Shown: one piece after another, positions 34,907 to 43,731 of the stretch
Numbering within the stretch: the stretch's first letter is position 1
Layout of the letters: every line of letters begins with the position of its first letter
Assembly (NCBI GenBank): GCA_029572955.1
Contig: JAKPQE010000150.1
Coordinates: 62,001 to 126,000 of the forward strand
Source: Pseudomonadota bacterium
Lineage (GTDB): Bacteria > Pseudomonadota > Alphaproteobacteria > Rhizobiales > JAKPQE01
Direction: 5' to 3'
Length of the DNA: 64,000 nucleotides
Notes under the pieces: model-generated
Seen by the model: only the letters and a program-made list of their open reading frames with translations
Database searches by the model: none
Told to the model about the DNA's origin: nothing
Translations under genes and position numbers: made by a program

Positions 34907-36070
34907 ATGAACTATGACAAGACGCTGGCTTTCGCGGTGCGGGGCGTCCGCTTCATCGGCGCGCTCGCGACCGGGCTCGCCGCGGTGGGCATCGCCATCG
35001 CGCTCACCGTCCAGACGGCGGCAGCGGCCTCGCGCATCAAGGACATCGCCGACGTCGAGGGCGTGCGCGAGAACCAGCTCATCGGCTACGGCCTCGTCGT
35101 CGGCCTCAACGGCACCGGCGACGGCCTCACCAATTCGCCCTTCACCCTGCAGAGCTTGCAGGCGATGCTGGAACGGCTCGGCGTCAACACCCACGGCGCC
35201 AAGCTGAAGACGGCCAATGTCGCGGCCGTCATGGTCACCGCCAACCTGCCGGCCTTCGCCACCCAGGGCACCCGCCTCGACGTCGCGGTCAGCGCCCTCG
35301 GCGACGCCACCAGTCTCGACGGCGGCACCCTGCTCGTCACGCCGCTGCTCGGCGCCGACGGCGAGGTCTATGCGATCGCCCAGGGCACCGTGGCGATCGG
35401 CGGTTTCGTCGCCAAGGGCGATGCCGCCTCGATCACCAAGGGCGTGCCGACCACCGGCCGGATTTCCAACGGCGGCGTCGTCGAGCGCGAGATCGACTTC
35501 AAGCTGGCGACGATGACCACCGTCCGGCTCGCCCTGCGCAACCCGGACCTCACCACGGCGCGCCGCGTCGCCATCTCGATCAACGAGCTGATCGGCCAGC
35601 CGGTCGCCATGCCGACCGATCCGGCGACCGTGCGCCTCGATCTGCCGAACGGTTTCAACGGCAATATCGTCGACCTCCTGACCGACATCGAGCAGCTCGT
35701 CGTCGAGCCCGACCAGCCGGCCAAGGTGGTGATCGACGAGCAGTCCGGCATCATCGTCATGGGCCGCGACGTGCGCGTGAACACCGTCGCGATCGCCCAG
35801 GGCAATCTCACGGTGACGATCTCCGAGACACCGCAGGTGAGCCAGGCCGAGCCCCTCGCCCCCGGTGGCGCCACCGTCGTCGTGCCGCGCACCCAGGTCG
35901 ACGTCAACGACGGCAGCGGCGCCCAGCTCGCGGTCGTTCAGGAGGGCATCACCCTTCACGAACTGGTCGACGGGCTCAACGCCCTCGGCATCGGCCCGCG
36001 CGATCTCATCGCCATCCTGCAGGCGATCAAGGCCGCCGGCGCCCTCCAGGCCGACATCGAGGTGCTGTGA
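34907..36070 (+). CDS. flgI: P-ring protein FlgI
   Basis: A 387-residue exported protein. Signal peptide ending TAAAASRIKDIADVEGVRENQLIGYG, then LVVGLNGTGDGL, GTRLDVAVSALGDATSLDGGTLLVTPL, SGIIVMGRDVRV and the C-terminal DLIAILQAIKAAGAL. FlgI polymerises as the P ring around the rod. ATG 34907 is preferred over an in-frame TTG at 34871. The stop overlaps the next gene (TGATG). Confidence 0.97.
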   Translation: MNYDKTLAFAVRGVRFIGALATGLAAVGIAIALTVQTAAAASRIKDIADVEGVRENQLIGYGLVVGLNGTGDGLTNSPFTLQSLQAMLERLGVNTHGAKLKTANVAAVMVTANLPAFATQGTRLDVAVSALGDATSLDGGTLLVTPLLGADGEVYAIAQGTVAIGGFVAKGDAASITKGVPTTGRISNGGVVEREIDFKLATMTTVRLALRNPDLTTARRVAISINELIGQPVAMPTDPATVRLDLPNGFNGNIVDLLTDIEQLVVEPDQPAKVVIDEQSGIIVMGRDVRVNTVAIAQGNLTVTISETPQVSQAEPLAPGGATVVVPRTQVDVNDGSGAQLAVVQEGITLHELVDGLNALGIGPRDLIAILQAIKAAGALQADIEVL

Positions 36071-36372
36071 TGACCGCCGCCGCGCTTCAGCTTTCCCTCG
36101 CCGGATCGAACGCCCGGACCGCCGCGCTGCCCGACAATGTCGCCAAGGCGCGCGCCTCGGCCGAGGAATTCGAGGCGATCTTCCTGTCGACCATGCTCTC
36201 GGAGGCTTTCCCGAAGACCGAAGAGACGCCGTTCACCGGCGGTCAGGCGGAAGACACCTGGCGCGGCTTCATGATCGACGAATACGGCAAGGCGATCGCC
36301 AAGGGTGGCGGTCTCGGCCTTGCCGATCACATCCAGCGCGAGCTTCTCGCCATGCAGGAGGCGTCCCGATGA
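36070..36372 (+). CDS. flgJ: Rod-binding protein (FlgJ N-domain / CheL type)
   Basis: A 100-residue protein with AEEFEAIFLSTMLSEAF, then EETPFTGGQAEDTWRGFMIDEYGKAIAKGGGLGLADHIQREL. This is the rod-binding domain of FlgJ without the muramidase domain, as usual in alphaproteobacteria where it is called CheL. Its ATG overlaps the flgI stop by one base and its stop overlaps the next start by ATGA, so the three are translationally coupled. Confidence 0.9.
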   Translation: MTAAALQLSLAGSNARTAALPDNVAKARASAEEFEAIFLSTMLSEAFPKTEETPFTGGQAEDTWRGFMIDEYGKAIAKGGGLGLADHIQRELLAMQEASR

Positions 36373-36869
36373 CCCCGCCGAACGGCACTCCCGCCTCGCC
36401 CGTCCTCGAGAACGCGCCGGTGATGCTGGTGACGCGCGCCGATGCCGAGCAGGTCTGCGAGCGCATCGTCGAGACGATGAAGAAGCTGCAGGCGCTGATC
36501 CTCGACGAAACCCGCCTCTTCAAGACCGGCAAGATCGCCGCCGCGAGCGAGCTTGCCCTGGCCAAGTCGGAACTCGCCCGCCAGTATTCGTCTGACATGC
36601 GGTTCGCCAAGGACAATCAGGCGCTGCTCTCCAAGCTGGTGCCGGTTCAGGTCGATGCGATCCGCCGCCTGCACGAGACCTTCCGTGGCGAGCTGCAGGT
36701 GAACCTCGCCGTCATCGCCACCGCCAAGGCGGTCTCGGAAGACCTGGTGCGCGGCGTCTCGAACGTGATTTCCAAGGCCGAACGGCCGCAGACCTATGGC
36801 GCCCAGGGCCGGATGGCCGGCACCACGGGCGCACCGCGCCACGGCATCACCGTCAATCGTTCGCTGTAG
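36369..36869 (+). CDS. flgN: FlgN-like flagellar export chaperone
   Basis: A 166-residue helical protein. The region ADAEQVCERIVETMKKLQALILDETRLFKTGKIAAASELALAKSEL resembles FlgN, with long amphipathic helices and a short disordered tail. FlgN is the export chaperone for hook-associated proteins. It follows flgJ with an ATGA overlap and has no downstream flagellar gene for 330 bases. Confidence 0.75.
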   Translation: MTPPNGTPASPVLENAPVMLVTRADAEQVCERIVETMKKLQALILDETRLFKTGKIAAASELALAKSELARQYSSDMRFAKDNQALLSKLVPVQVDAIRRLHETFRGELQVNLAVIATAKAVSEDLVRGVSNVISKAERPQTYGAQGRMAGTTGAPRHGITVNRSL

Positions 36870-37198
36870 CGGTCGCCTCGCGCCCGACCACGGCGCCGGC
36901 GCACCGCAAGACCCGAGCACGGCACGCGCGGGGTCACCCCGGAAACGGGGCGGCCCCGCAATCGTCTCGGGCGCCCGCCGTTCATCGTGTCTTCACCACA
37001 ACCTGGCGTTTCCGTGCACCGGGCGGTTCAAAACGCGGCCGCGATTCGGCCGCCAAGTTGTTGATGATTCGATCTTCTTGGCAATTCTCGAACCTCAGCA
37101 AGTCTAAGCATTCCGTTAATCGCGGATTCATTTCTCTGCCTTAGTATCGCCAGCATAGGTGTACCAGAAGCAGGAGGCTTGACGCCCAAGGAGGGGTG
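36870..37198. other. Intergenic region before flaG-like gene
   Basis: About 330 bases. Two tandem GC hairpins (CGGGG-tca-CCCCG at 36929-36941 and CGGGG-cgg-CCCCG at 36946-36958) may end the flgI operon but lack a U-tract. The second half (37060-37190) is AT-rich and contains a weak CtrA-like TTAA-N7-TTCA (37116-37130). A strong AAGGAGG ends the region. Confidence 0.4.
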
Positions 37199-37585
37199 AT
37201 GGACGGCCTAAGCATGAAGGGGTCGATGCCGGCGATGGCATATGCCACGCCGCGACCTACCGAGCGGCAGGAAAACGCCGCACAGACGGAACTTGCCGCG
37301 CCCAAGAGCGTGCCTCAGGCCGGCAAGATCGAAGAACATCAGGACATGGGCAAGCGCCCGCAAATGGCGCAGACCCAGAAGACCTTCGAGGTCGATCCGG
37401 AAACCGCGGAATTCGTATTCAAGGCGGTCGACACCCGGACGGGCGAGACGGTGAACCAGCTTCCGGCGGAGACGATCCTGAAGCTGCGCGCCTATGCGAA
37501 AGAAGGCGCCCAGCAAAAGGAAAGCCGGGTCCGGGAGCACGAGGACCAGGATCCGGAAAACGCCCACGTCGACCGCGAGGCGTGA
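37199..37585 (+). CDS. FlaG-like protein
   Basis: A 128-residue protein. The N-terminal half is polar and disordered. The C-terminal part FEVDPETAEFVFKAVDTRTGETVNQLPAETILKLRAYAKE resembles the FlaG domain (VVKVVDKETGEVIRQIPPEE...). FlaG proteins influence filament length and flagellin assembly. ATG 37199 has a near-perfect AAGGAGG 4 bases before it. It stands alone, with its own promoter region and a terminator, just upstream of the flagellin gene. Confidence 0.75.
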   Translation: MDGLSMKGSMPAMAYATPRPTERQENAAQTELAAPKSVPQAGKIEEHQDMGKRPQMAQTQKTFEVDPETAEFVFKAVDTRTGETVNQLPAETILKLRAYAKEGAQQKESRVREHEDQDPENAHVDREA

Positions 37586-37934
37586 CCGAGCCCCGGCTTC
37601 GGCCAGCGCGATCGAGCTTCATCGAAAAGGCCACACGCCAACCGCGTGTGGCTTTTTCGTACGTCTCGCCTGCCCTGCCCTGCCCGGCCTTTTTCGGGCG
37701 TTACTTTCCGACCGGTCGTTATTCTTCACTCCGTTTTTGCAACGCCGCCGGGAAGGCTCCCGGAAACACCCGGAAACGATCTGTAAACCACTGCAATTAT
37801 TTCAGAATTATTCCGCGAAAGATCGCAATTCGCGGCCCCGTATTAACCCGAAATTATGAGATGGGCCCGGATAGTCGGTGCGGCTGCAGGACGCAGCCAT
37901 TTTACACATCAACGCTCCTAGAAAGGGAAACGAC
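37586..37934. other. Flagellin upstream region and 5' UTR
   Basis: About 350 bases. It holds the FlaG-like gene's terminator (37630-37657) and the flagellin promoter, which lies in the AT-rich stretch 37780-37870. I did not find a sigma-54 promoter with correct spacing. A short hairpin GGCTGC-aggac-GCAGCC (37882-37898) lies 37-53 bases before the flagellin ATG and would be in the mRNA leader. It is a possible target for the post-transcriptional regulator FlbT encoded downstream. Confidence 0.45.
37630..37657 (+). terminator. Rho-independent terminator of the FlaG-like gene
   Basis: A perfect 9-bp stem GCCACACGC/GCGTGTGGC with a 5-base loop, immediately followed by TTTTT. It ends 72 bases after the stop codon. 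Confidence 0.9.
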
Positions 37935-39899
37935 ATGTCCGATATCACTCTCTCCGCCGGTGTCCGCCAGAACCTGCTCTCGCTGCAGAACACGGCCGAC
38001 CTGATGGCCACGACCCAGAGTCGCCTGGCCACCGGCAAGAAGGTCAATTCGGCTCTCGACAATCCGACCAACTTCTTCACTTCGCAGTCGCTCAACAACC
38101 GCGCCAGCGATCTGTCGTCGCTTCTCGACGCCATGTCCAACGGTATGAAGACGCTCGAAGCTGCGGATAACGGCATCACGTCGCTGACCAAGACGATCGA
38201 GTCCATGCAGGCCACGGTTCGCCAGGCCCGCCAGGACGCTTCGTTCAAGGCCACGTCCTATTCGCTGGACGACACGACCCTCGCGGCGGCCACCACGCAG
38301 CAGACGATCAGCTTCACGGGCGGCGAAGTCGGCAACACCGCCGTCTCCGTCAACCTGCTGTCGACCGTCGGCACCGGTGCGGCTTCGGCCGGTACCTACG
38401 CCGGTGGCGCGATGACCGCGATGACGGTCGAAGCCGGCACGACTGCCACGGCCGGTACGTCGGTCGCCACGTTCGGCTCCGCCATGGACTTCGCCAACGG
38501 CGGCTCCAACGACGGCTCGCTGGCGTTCGACATCGCGATCGATGGCGGCTCTGCCACCACGGCCACGATCACCTATGCCAACGTTGCGGCGGTCGGCAAC
38601 AACGACGGCGTCATCGACGACGAGAGCGAGCTGAAAGCCGCTGTCGACCTGGCCCTGACGGCCGCCGGCGTGACCGGCGTCACCACCAGCGCGTCTGGCG
38701 GTGCCCTCACCTTCACGTCCGACACCACCGGTGCCACGTCTGCGGTTGCGATCAGCAACGTTGCGGCCACCAACGCGACCGACACCTCCGGTCTCGCTAC
38801 GGCCTCGGCGACTGCCGGTCAGGCTGCCGGTTCGTCCGACACCATCACCTTCGACATCGCCGTCGACGGTGGCACGGCGACCACGGTGACGATCGACAAC
38901 TCCATCGTGGCCGGCGTTGGCAACAACGACTCCACGATCGATGACGCGGCCGAACTCGCCGCCGCCATCACTGCGGGCCTGACGGCTGCCGGCGTCTCCG
39001 GCGTGACCGCCGCGGACGATGGCAATGGTGGCGTGACCTTCACGTCGGCCACGACCGGTGCCTCCTCGGCCGTCGCGATCAGCAACGTCGCGGTGACCAA
39101 CAACAACGCCACCACGGCCCTTGCCGAGACGACCGGTCTTACCGGTGGTACGGCTACCGGCGGTGCCGACGCGGCCCTTTCGGTGCTCAAGACCGTCGAT
39201 GCCCTCGTCTCCGAGATCAACGCCAACACCAGCCTGTCTGGCAAGGTCAAGGCCTCGAACGACAACGGCAAGCTGCGTCTCGAGAACCTGTCGACCACCG
39301 ACCTCACCGTCACGGGCGTCGGCTCGACGTCGGGCGAAGTCGACGGTTCGACCGGCACCTCGTCGATCAGCGGCAACACGGTGCGTCGCAACCTCACCAA
39401 CCAGTTCAACGAGCTGCGCAACCAGCTCAACAAGCTGGCCAGCGACGCGTCGTTCAACGGCATCAACCTTCTGAAGGGCGACAAGCTGAAGCTGACGTTC
39501 AACGAAGGTGGCACCTCGACCATCGACATCCAGGCCAAGGACTCGGACGGCAACGTTCGCGCCCTCGACACCACGACCCTGGGCATCGACGCGTCGACCG
39601 CGGCCGAGTTCTCCGACGACGACTCCCTCGACACCCGTCTCGCCGCCCTCGGCGACTCGTTGACCACCCTGCGCACGCAGGCTTCCGACTTCGGTTCCAA
39701 TCTGTCCATCGTGCAGAACCGCACCGAATTCACGAAGAACATGATCAACACCCTGCAGACCGGTGCCGACAACCTCGTCCTCGCCGACTCGAACGAGGAA
39801 GCGGCCAACATGCTCGCCCTGCAGACCCGCCAGCAGCTGTCCTCGACGGCTCTGTCGCTCGCCTCGCAGGCCGACCAGGCCGTGCTGCGCCTCTTCTGA
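37935..39899 (+). CDS. Flagellin with tandemly duplicated central module
   Basis: A 654-residue flagellin. The N-terminal D0/D1 region (SDITLSAGVRQNLLSLQNTADL, ATGKKVNSALDNPTNFF) and the C-terminal D1/D0 region (LRTQASDFGSNLSIVQNRTEF, ALQTRQQLSSTALSLASQADQAVLRLF) are intact. Between them residues about 196-411 consist of two units of about 108 residues, each with FDIAxDGG, VGNNDxxIDDxxEL, LTAAGVxGVT and TFTSxTTGAxSAVAISNVA. Thr, Ala, Gly and Asp dominate the centre. It is larger than the roughly 400-residue compact rhizobial flagellins. RBS AAAGGGA lies before ATG 37935. Confidence 0.93.
   Translation: MSDITLSAGVRQNLLSLQNTADLMATTQSRLATGKKVNSALDNPTNFFTSQSLNNRASDLSSLLDAMSNGMKTLEAADNGITSLTKTIESMQATVRQARQDASFKATSYSLDDTTLAAATTQQTISFTGGEVGNTAVSVNLLSTVGTGAASAGTYAGGAMTAMTVEAGTTATAGTSVATFGSAMDFANGGSNDGSLAFDIAIDGGSATTATITYANVAAVGNNDGVIDDESELKAAVDLALTAAGVTGVTTSASGGALTFTSDTTGATSAVAISNVAATNATDTSGLATASATAGQAAGSSDTITFDIAVDGGTATTVTIDNSIVAGVGNNDSTIDDAAELAAAITAGLTAAGVSGVTAADDGNGGVTFTSATTGASSAVAISNVAVTNNNATTALAETTGLTGGTATGGADAALSVLKTVDALVSEINANTSLSGKVKASNDNGKLRLENLSTTDLTVTGVGSTSGEVDGSTGTSSISGNTVRRNLTNQFNELRNQLNKLASDASFNGINLLKGDKLKLTFNEGGTSTIDIQAKDSDGNVRALDTTTLGIDASTAAEFSDDDSLDTRLAALGDSLTTLRTQASDFGSNLSIVQNRTEFTKNMINTLQTGADNLVLADSNEEAANMLALQTRQQLSSTALSLASQADQAVLRLF
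38520..39167 (+). repeat. Tandem duplication of a 324-bp flagellin module
   Basis: Unit 1 starts at 38520 (LAFDIAIDGG) and unit 2 at 38844 (ITFDIAVDGG), a period of 108 codons. The copies share most motif blocks at protein level but differ in many codons, so the duplication is not recent. Confidence 0.8.
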
Positions 39900-39923
39900 T
39901 CGACGCATCAGACGCGACAACAG

Positions 39924-39959
39924 GGGCGGGGCCGGCAACGGCCCCGCCCTATCCTTTTT
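39924..39959 (+). terminator. Rho-independent terminator of flagellin gene
   Basis: A perfect 10-bp stem GGGCGGGGCC/GGCCCCGCCC with a 6-base loop, then TATCCTTTTT. It begins 25 bases after the stop. Confidence 0.88.
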
Positions 39960-40067
39960 CGGCCCCCGTCGCGGTGCGGAAACCGGTGCATTTGCAGTCC
40001 GTTAACCAAACGTAGCGAATTGGCCGGCTAGACTTCGAAGGCTAGTTGGCAACGGAGAATCACTGAC

Positions 40068-40511
40068 ATGGCGCTCAAGGTCGAGCTGAAGCCCGGCGAG
40101 CGGATCATCCTCGGAACATCCGTCGTCACCAACAGCAATCAGCGCACCCGCCTGTTCATCGAAGGCGATGCGCCCATTCTTCGTGAGAAAGACATTCTCA
40201 CACCCAAGACCGCCGATACCCCGGCAAGACGGCTCTATTTGACCGTTCAGTTGATCTACCTCGGTGGAGATATCGAAAACCTGACGAAGACTTATTTCGA
40301 AATCGTCAGGGATATTTCGCGTGCCGCTCCGAGTACGTTGAAATACATCGATCGCATCAACAACGAGATGTTAACTGGGTGCTATTACAAGGCCTTGAAG
40401 GAAGCAAAGGCCCTGATCGGCTATGAAGAGGACCTCTTGAATCATGCAAAACAGAGCGGCTCAGACCTACGGACGCACGGCACAGGCCACCACGAATCCG
40501 CGCGATCTTGA
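40068..40511 (+). CDS. flbT: Flagellin mRNA regulator FlbT
   Basis: A 147-residue protein beginning MALKVELKPGERIILGTSVV, with LFIEGDAPILREKDILTP, ARRLYLTVQLIYLGG and IDRINNEMLTGCYYKALKEAKALIGYE, the FlbT signature. FlbT binds flagellin mRNA 5' leaders and promotes decay until the hook is complete. It lies downstream of the flagellin gene after a terminator, with its own upstream region containing a partial CtrA-like TTAA-N7-TAGC (40002-40016). Confidence 0.95.
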   Translation: MALKVELKPGERIILGTSVVTNSNQRTRLFIEGDAPILREKDILTPKTADTPARRLYLTVQLIYLGGDIENLTKTYFEIVRDISRAAPSTLKYIDRINNEMLTGCYYKALKEAKALIGYEEDLLNHAKQSGSDLRTHGTGHHESARS

Positions 40512-40812
40512 GGCCAGTCTGCTGATCAGGGCAGCCTCGAAGCTGCAGGGCCACAAGGACAATTACGCGGGGCTCACCGACGAGCTGCGCGCCTCGCTGC
40601 AGTTCAATCGTCAGCTCTGGACGCTGTTCACCACCTCGGTGACGCGCGAGGACAACCCGCTGCCGGCGGCCGTGCGCCAGAACATCGCCAATCTCGGCCT
40701 GTTCATCTTCACCCAGACGATTTCGATGATTCAGGAGCCGGCGCCCGAAAAGCTCAACGCGCTCATCGCCATCAACCGCGAGATCGCGGCGGGCCTGCGC
40801 GGCAATCCCTGA
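40444..40812 (+). CDS. flaF: Flagellin assembly regulator FlaF
   Basis: A 122-residue helical protein. AQTYGRTAQATTNPRDLEASLLIRAASKL and LRASLQFNRQLWTLFTTSV match FlaF, the positive partner opposing FlbT in flagellin synthesis. Unusually, its start lies 68 bases inside flbT in another frame, so the two share coding DNA and are probably translationally coupled. Followed by a hairpin terminator. Confidence 0.93.
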   Translation: MQNRAAQTYGRTAQATTNPRDLEASLLIRAASKLQGHKDNYAGLTDELRASLQFNRQLWTLFTTSVTREDNPLPAAVRQNIANLGLFIFTQTISMIQEPAPEKLNALIAINREIAAGLRGNP

Positions 40813-40840
40813 TCCGACATCCGCCGACCGGTCAGCCAAG

Positions 40841-40871
40841 GCCCGCGCCGGGACGCCCGACGCGGGCTTTT
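40841..40871 (+). terminator. Terminator of flaF
   Basis: Stem GCCCGCG/CGCGGGC with an inner CGGG/CCCG stem, followed by TTTT. It starts 29 bases after the flaF stop. Confidence 0.8.
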
Positions 40872-40984
40872 CGCTGTCCTGGCGCGGTTTTCGGCGCCGG
40901 CCGCCGCCCGGCTCGGTTCAGCGCCGGCCCGTTGCACGCGCCTCGGTTGCTGCGACAGTTCGTCTTGTAGCCAAGGCGGCAGAT

Positions 40985-41150
40985 ACATATATCCTTCCGT
41001 ACATATTCGAAAGTTCGCGAATAGGCCATCCGTCGTCATGTCTGGTCTGTTCGTGGATCTCCGATGGGTGGATCCCGTCCACCTTTCGGTCGTTTCGAAT
41101 CCCATTCCTCCCAACTTCGTTTGCCGGCGCGTCAGCGCCGGTTCTTTTTT
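40985..41150 (+). ncRNA. Candidate small RNA ending at an orphan terminator
   Basis: A perfect intrinsic terminator (CCGGCGC-gtca-GCGCCGG then TTCTTTTTT, 41124-41150) has no plus-strand gene before it except flaF, which already has its own terminator. Upstream, a GGTGGA/TCCACC hairpin and an enclosing ATGGG/CCCAT pairing (about 41064-41106) suggest a folded transcript. The AT-rich 40985-41030 could hold the promoter. The 5' end is a guess. Confidence 0.35.
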
Positions 41151-41212
41151 GTGGCAAGGGCATTGCCGCCCGCGGCCGACCGATGGCCGCTGCCCCTGCC
41201 CGTCCTTCCACG

Positions 41213-41243
41213 AAAAAGCCCCCGCGACAGGCGTCGCGAGGGC
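41213..41243 (-). terminator. Terminator of ilvC
   Basis: On the minus strand, an 11-bp stem with one mismatch (GCCCTCGCGAC/GTCGCGGGGGC, 4-base loop) followed by TTTTT. It begins about 31 bases after the ilvC stop. Confidence 0.88.
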
Positions 41244-41273
41244 TCGCTTCTAGCGGCTGTTCGGCCGTCGCGA

Positions 41274-42419
<1,146 letters not shown>

Positions 42420-42523
42420 TCAACGGGGTTGTTGCCGGAAAGGTGCGGGAGGAAGCCGAATCTTGCCGAAAGACGGGGGCGGAGCGGCCCGATTTTTCGC
42501 GAACCGCAATCGCCTGCCTCGGC

Positions 42524-43264
42524 TCAAGCGCTCCCCGCTGCCCTGACATAGCGCTTCACCGTCTCTTCCATGCCCCAGATGAGCGCGTCGGCGGTGAGGC
42601 CGTGGCCGATCGAGACCTCGGCGATGAAGGGCGCCGCGGCGACGAGCGCCGGCAGGTTTTCGGTCGTCAGGTCGTGGCCGGCATTGACCTCGAGCCCGGC
42701 GTCCCTTGCCGCCTCGGCCGTCGCGACGAGCTTTTCGAGTTCGACGGCGGCGCGGGCCGGGTCCGAATGGGCGCCGCCATAGGGGCCGGTGTAGAGCTCG
42801 ACGCGGTCGGCGCCGACGGCCCTGGCGAGCGCCGGCACGGCCGGGTCGGCGTCGATGAAGATCGAGATGCGCATGCCGCCGGTCTTCAGCCGGGCGCAGA
42901 TATCCTTCAGCAGCGCCTCGTTGGCGGCAACGTCCCAGCCGTGGTCGCTGGTCGGCTGGCTCGGATCGTCGGGAACGAGGGTTACCTGATGCGGCCGGAT
43001 TTCCTCGACGAGCGCCATGAAGCGATCGTCCGGATAGCCCTCGATATTGAACTCGCGGCCCGGATATTCGGCAACGAGCGCGGCGAGCGGCGCGACGTCC
43101 GAGCGACGGATATGGCGCTCGTCGGGACGCGGATGAACGGTCAGCCCGTGGGCGCCGGCCTCGAGCGCGATGCGGCCGAGGCCGGTGACGCTCGGCCAGG
43201 GCAGATCGCGCCGATTGCGCAGCTGGGCGATCGCATTGAGATTGACGGAAAGATGGGTCGTCAT
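42524..43264 (-). CDS. pdxJ: Pyridoxine 5'-phosphate synthase PdxJ
   Basis: A 246-residue TIM-barrel enzyme: [75 protein letters not shown] and [14 protein letters not shown]. It makes pyridoxine 5'-phosphate from aminoacetone phosphate and deoxyxylulose phosphate. ATG 43264 has GGGAG 6 bases before it. It is separated from ilvC by 230 bases in which no gene is seen. Confidence 0.97.
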   Translation of the reverse strand: MTTHLSVNLNAIAQLRNRRDLPWPSVTGLGRIALEAGAHGLTVHPRPDERHIRRSDVAPLAALVAEYPGREFNIEGYPDDRFMALVEEIRPHQVTLVPDDPSQPTSDHGWDVAANEALLKDICARLKTGGMRISIFIDADPAVPALARAVGADRVELYTGPYGGAHSDPARAAVELEKLVATAEAARDAGLEVNAGHDLTTENLPALVAAAPFIAEVSIGHGLTADALIWGMEETVKRYVRAAGSA

Positions 43265-43344
43265 CGCTCGCTCCCGGGATCGGTCATCCAGCCGGATCGC
43301 AGACCGGCCGGGCGGCGTCAATCCTTTTTTCGGACGGGGCGCCC

Positions 43345-43731
43345 TCAGTGGCCGCAGGAAAGCCCTTCCGGGTATCCCGGCAGGAACGCCGTCTCGCCGA
43401 GGACGAAGCGGAAGACGCCGGTGCCCGGCTGCAGGACGCCGCAGCCGATGCCGCCGGCGCCGTCGCGCACGAAGGAGAATTCGCCCTTGCGGTTGTCCGA
43501 GCAGGCGATCGTGCCCGCGCCCGCGCCGTTTATCTCGCGATAGCTGCCGGTACAGGCGGCAAGGCCGGAGAGCTGGACCTCGACCAGCCCCTCGCCCTTC
43601 CCCTCCCCGCGCAGGAGGCCATGGACCGCCTCGCCGTTCGACAGGAACTCGCCGCGGAGCGCCGCGTAGTCGGGCCCGGCGGCCATGGCGGGCGCCACGA
43701 GAACGAGAAAGGCGAGGCCCGCGCGGATCAT
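43345..43731 (-). CDS. Small secreted protein after lpxB
   Basis: A 128-residue protein with a signal peptide ([15 protein letters not shown]). The mature part has four Cys (AACTGSY, IACSDN, IGCGVL, LSCGH), probably two disulfides, and beta-rich sequence with many Gly. No family recognised. Its ATG overlaps the lpxB stop (ATGA), so it is co-expressed with the lipid A genes. That suggests an envelope role by context only. Confidence 0.7.
   Translation of the reverse strand: MIRAGLAFLVLVAPAMAAGPDYAALRGEFLSNGEAVHGLLRGEGKGEGLVEVQLSGLAACTGSYREINGAGAGTIACSDNRKGEFSFVRDGAGGIGCGVLQPGTGVFRFVLGETAFLPGYPEGLSCGH

Larger units (their letters stand above)
40813..41273. other. Intergenic region between flaF and ilvC with three terminators and a possible sRNA
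   Basis: About 460 bases between convergent genes. It contains the flaF terminator (40841-40871), an orphan plus-strand terminator (41124-41150), and the ilvC terminator (41213-41243). The AT-rich stretch 40980-41030 and structured sequence 41060-41120 upstream of the orphan terminator could be a small RNA gene. No convincing protein-coding ORF is seen. Confidence 0.5.

Noticed and set aside
41088..41115. tRNA-like TTCGAATCCC segment, possible tRNA or attachment site
   Set aside because: The five bases before TTCGAAT (GTCGT) do not pair with CCCAT to form a T-stem, and no acceptor 5' strand is found upstream.
41038..41253. 71-residue plus-strand ORF downstream of flaF
   Set aside because: It reads straight through a perfect terminator hairpin and part of the ilvC terminator, and it has no ribosome binding site.
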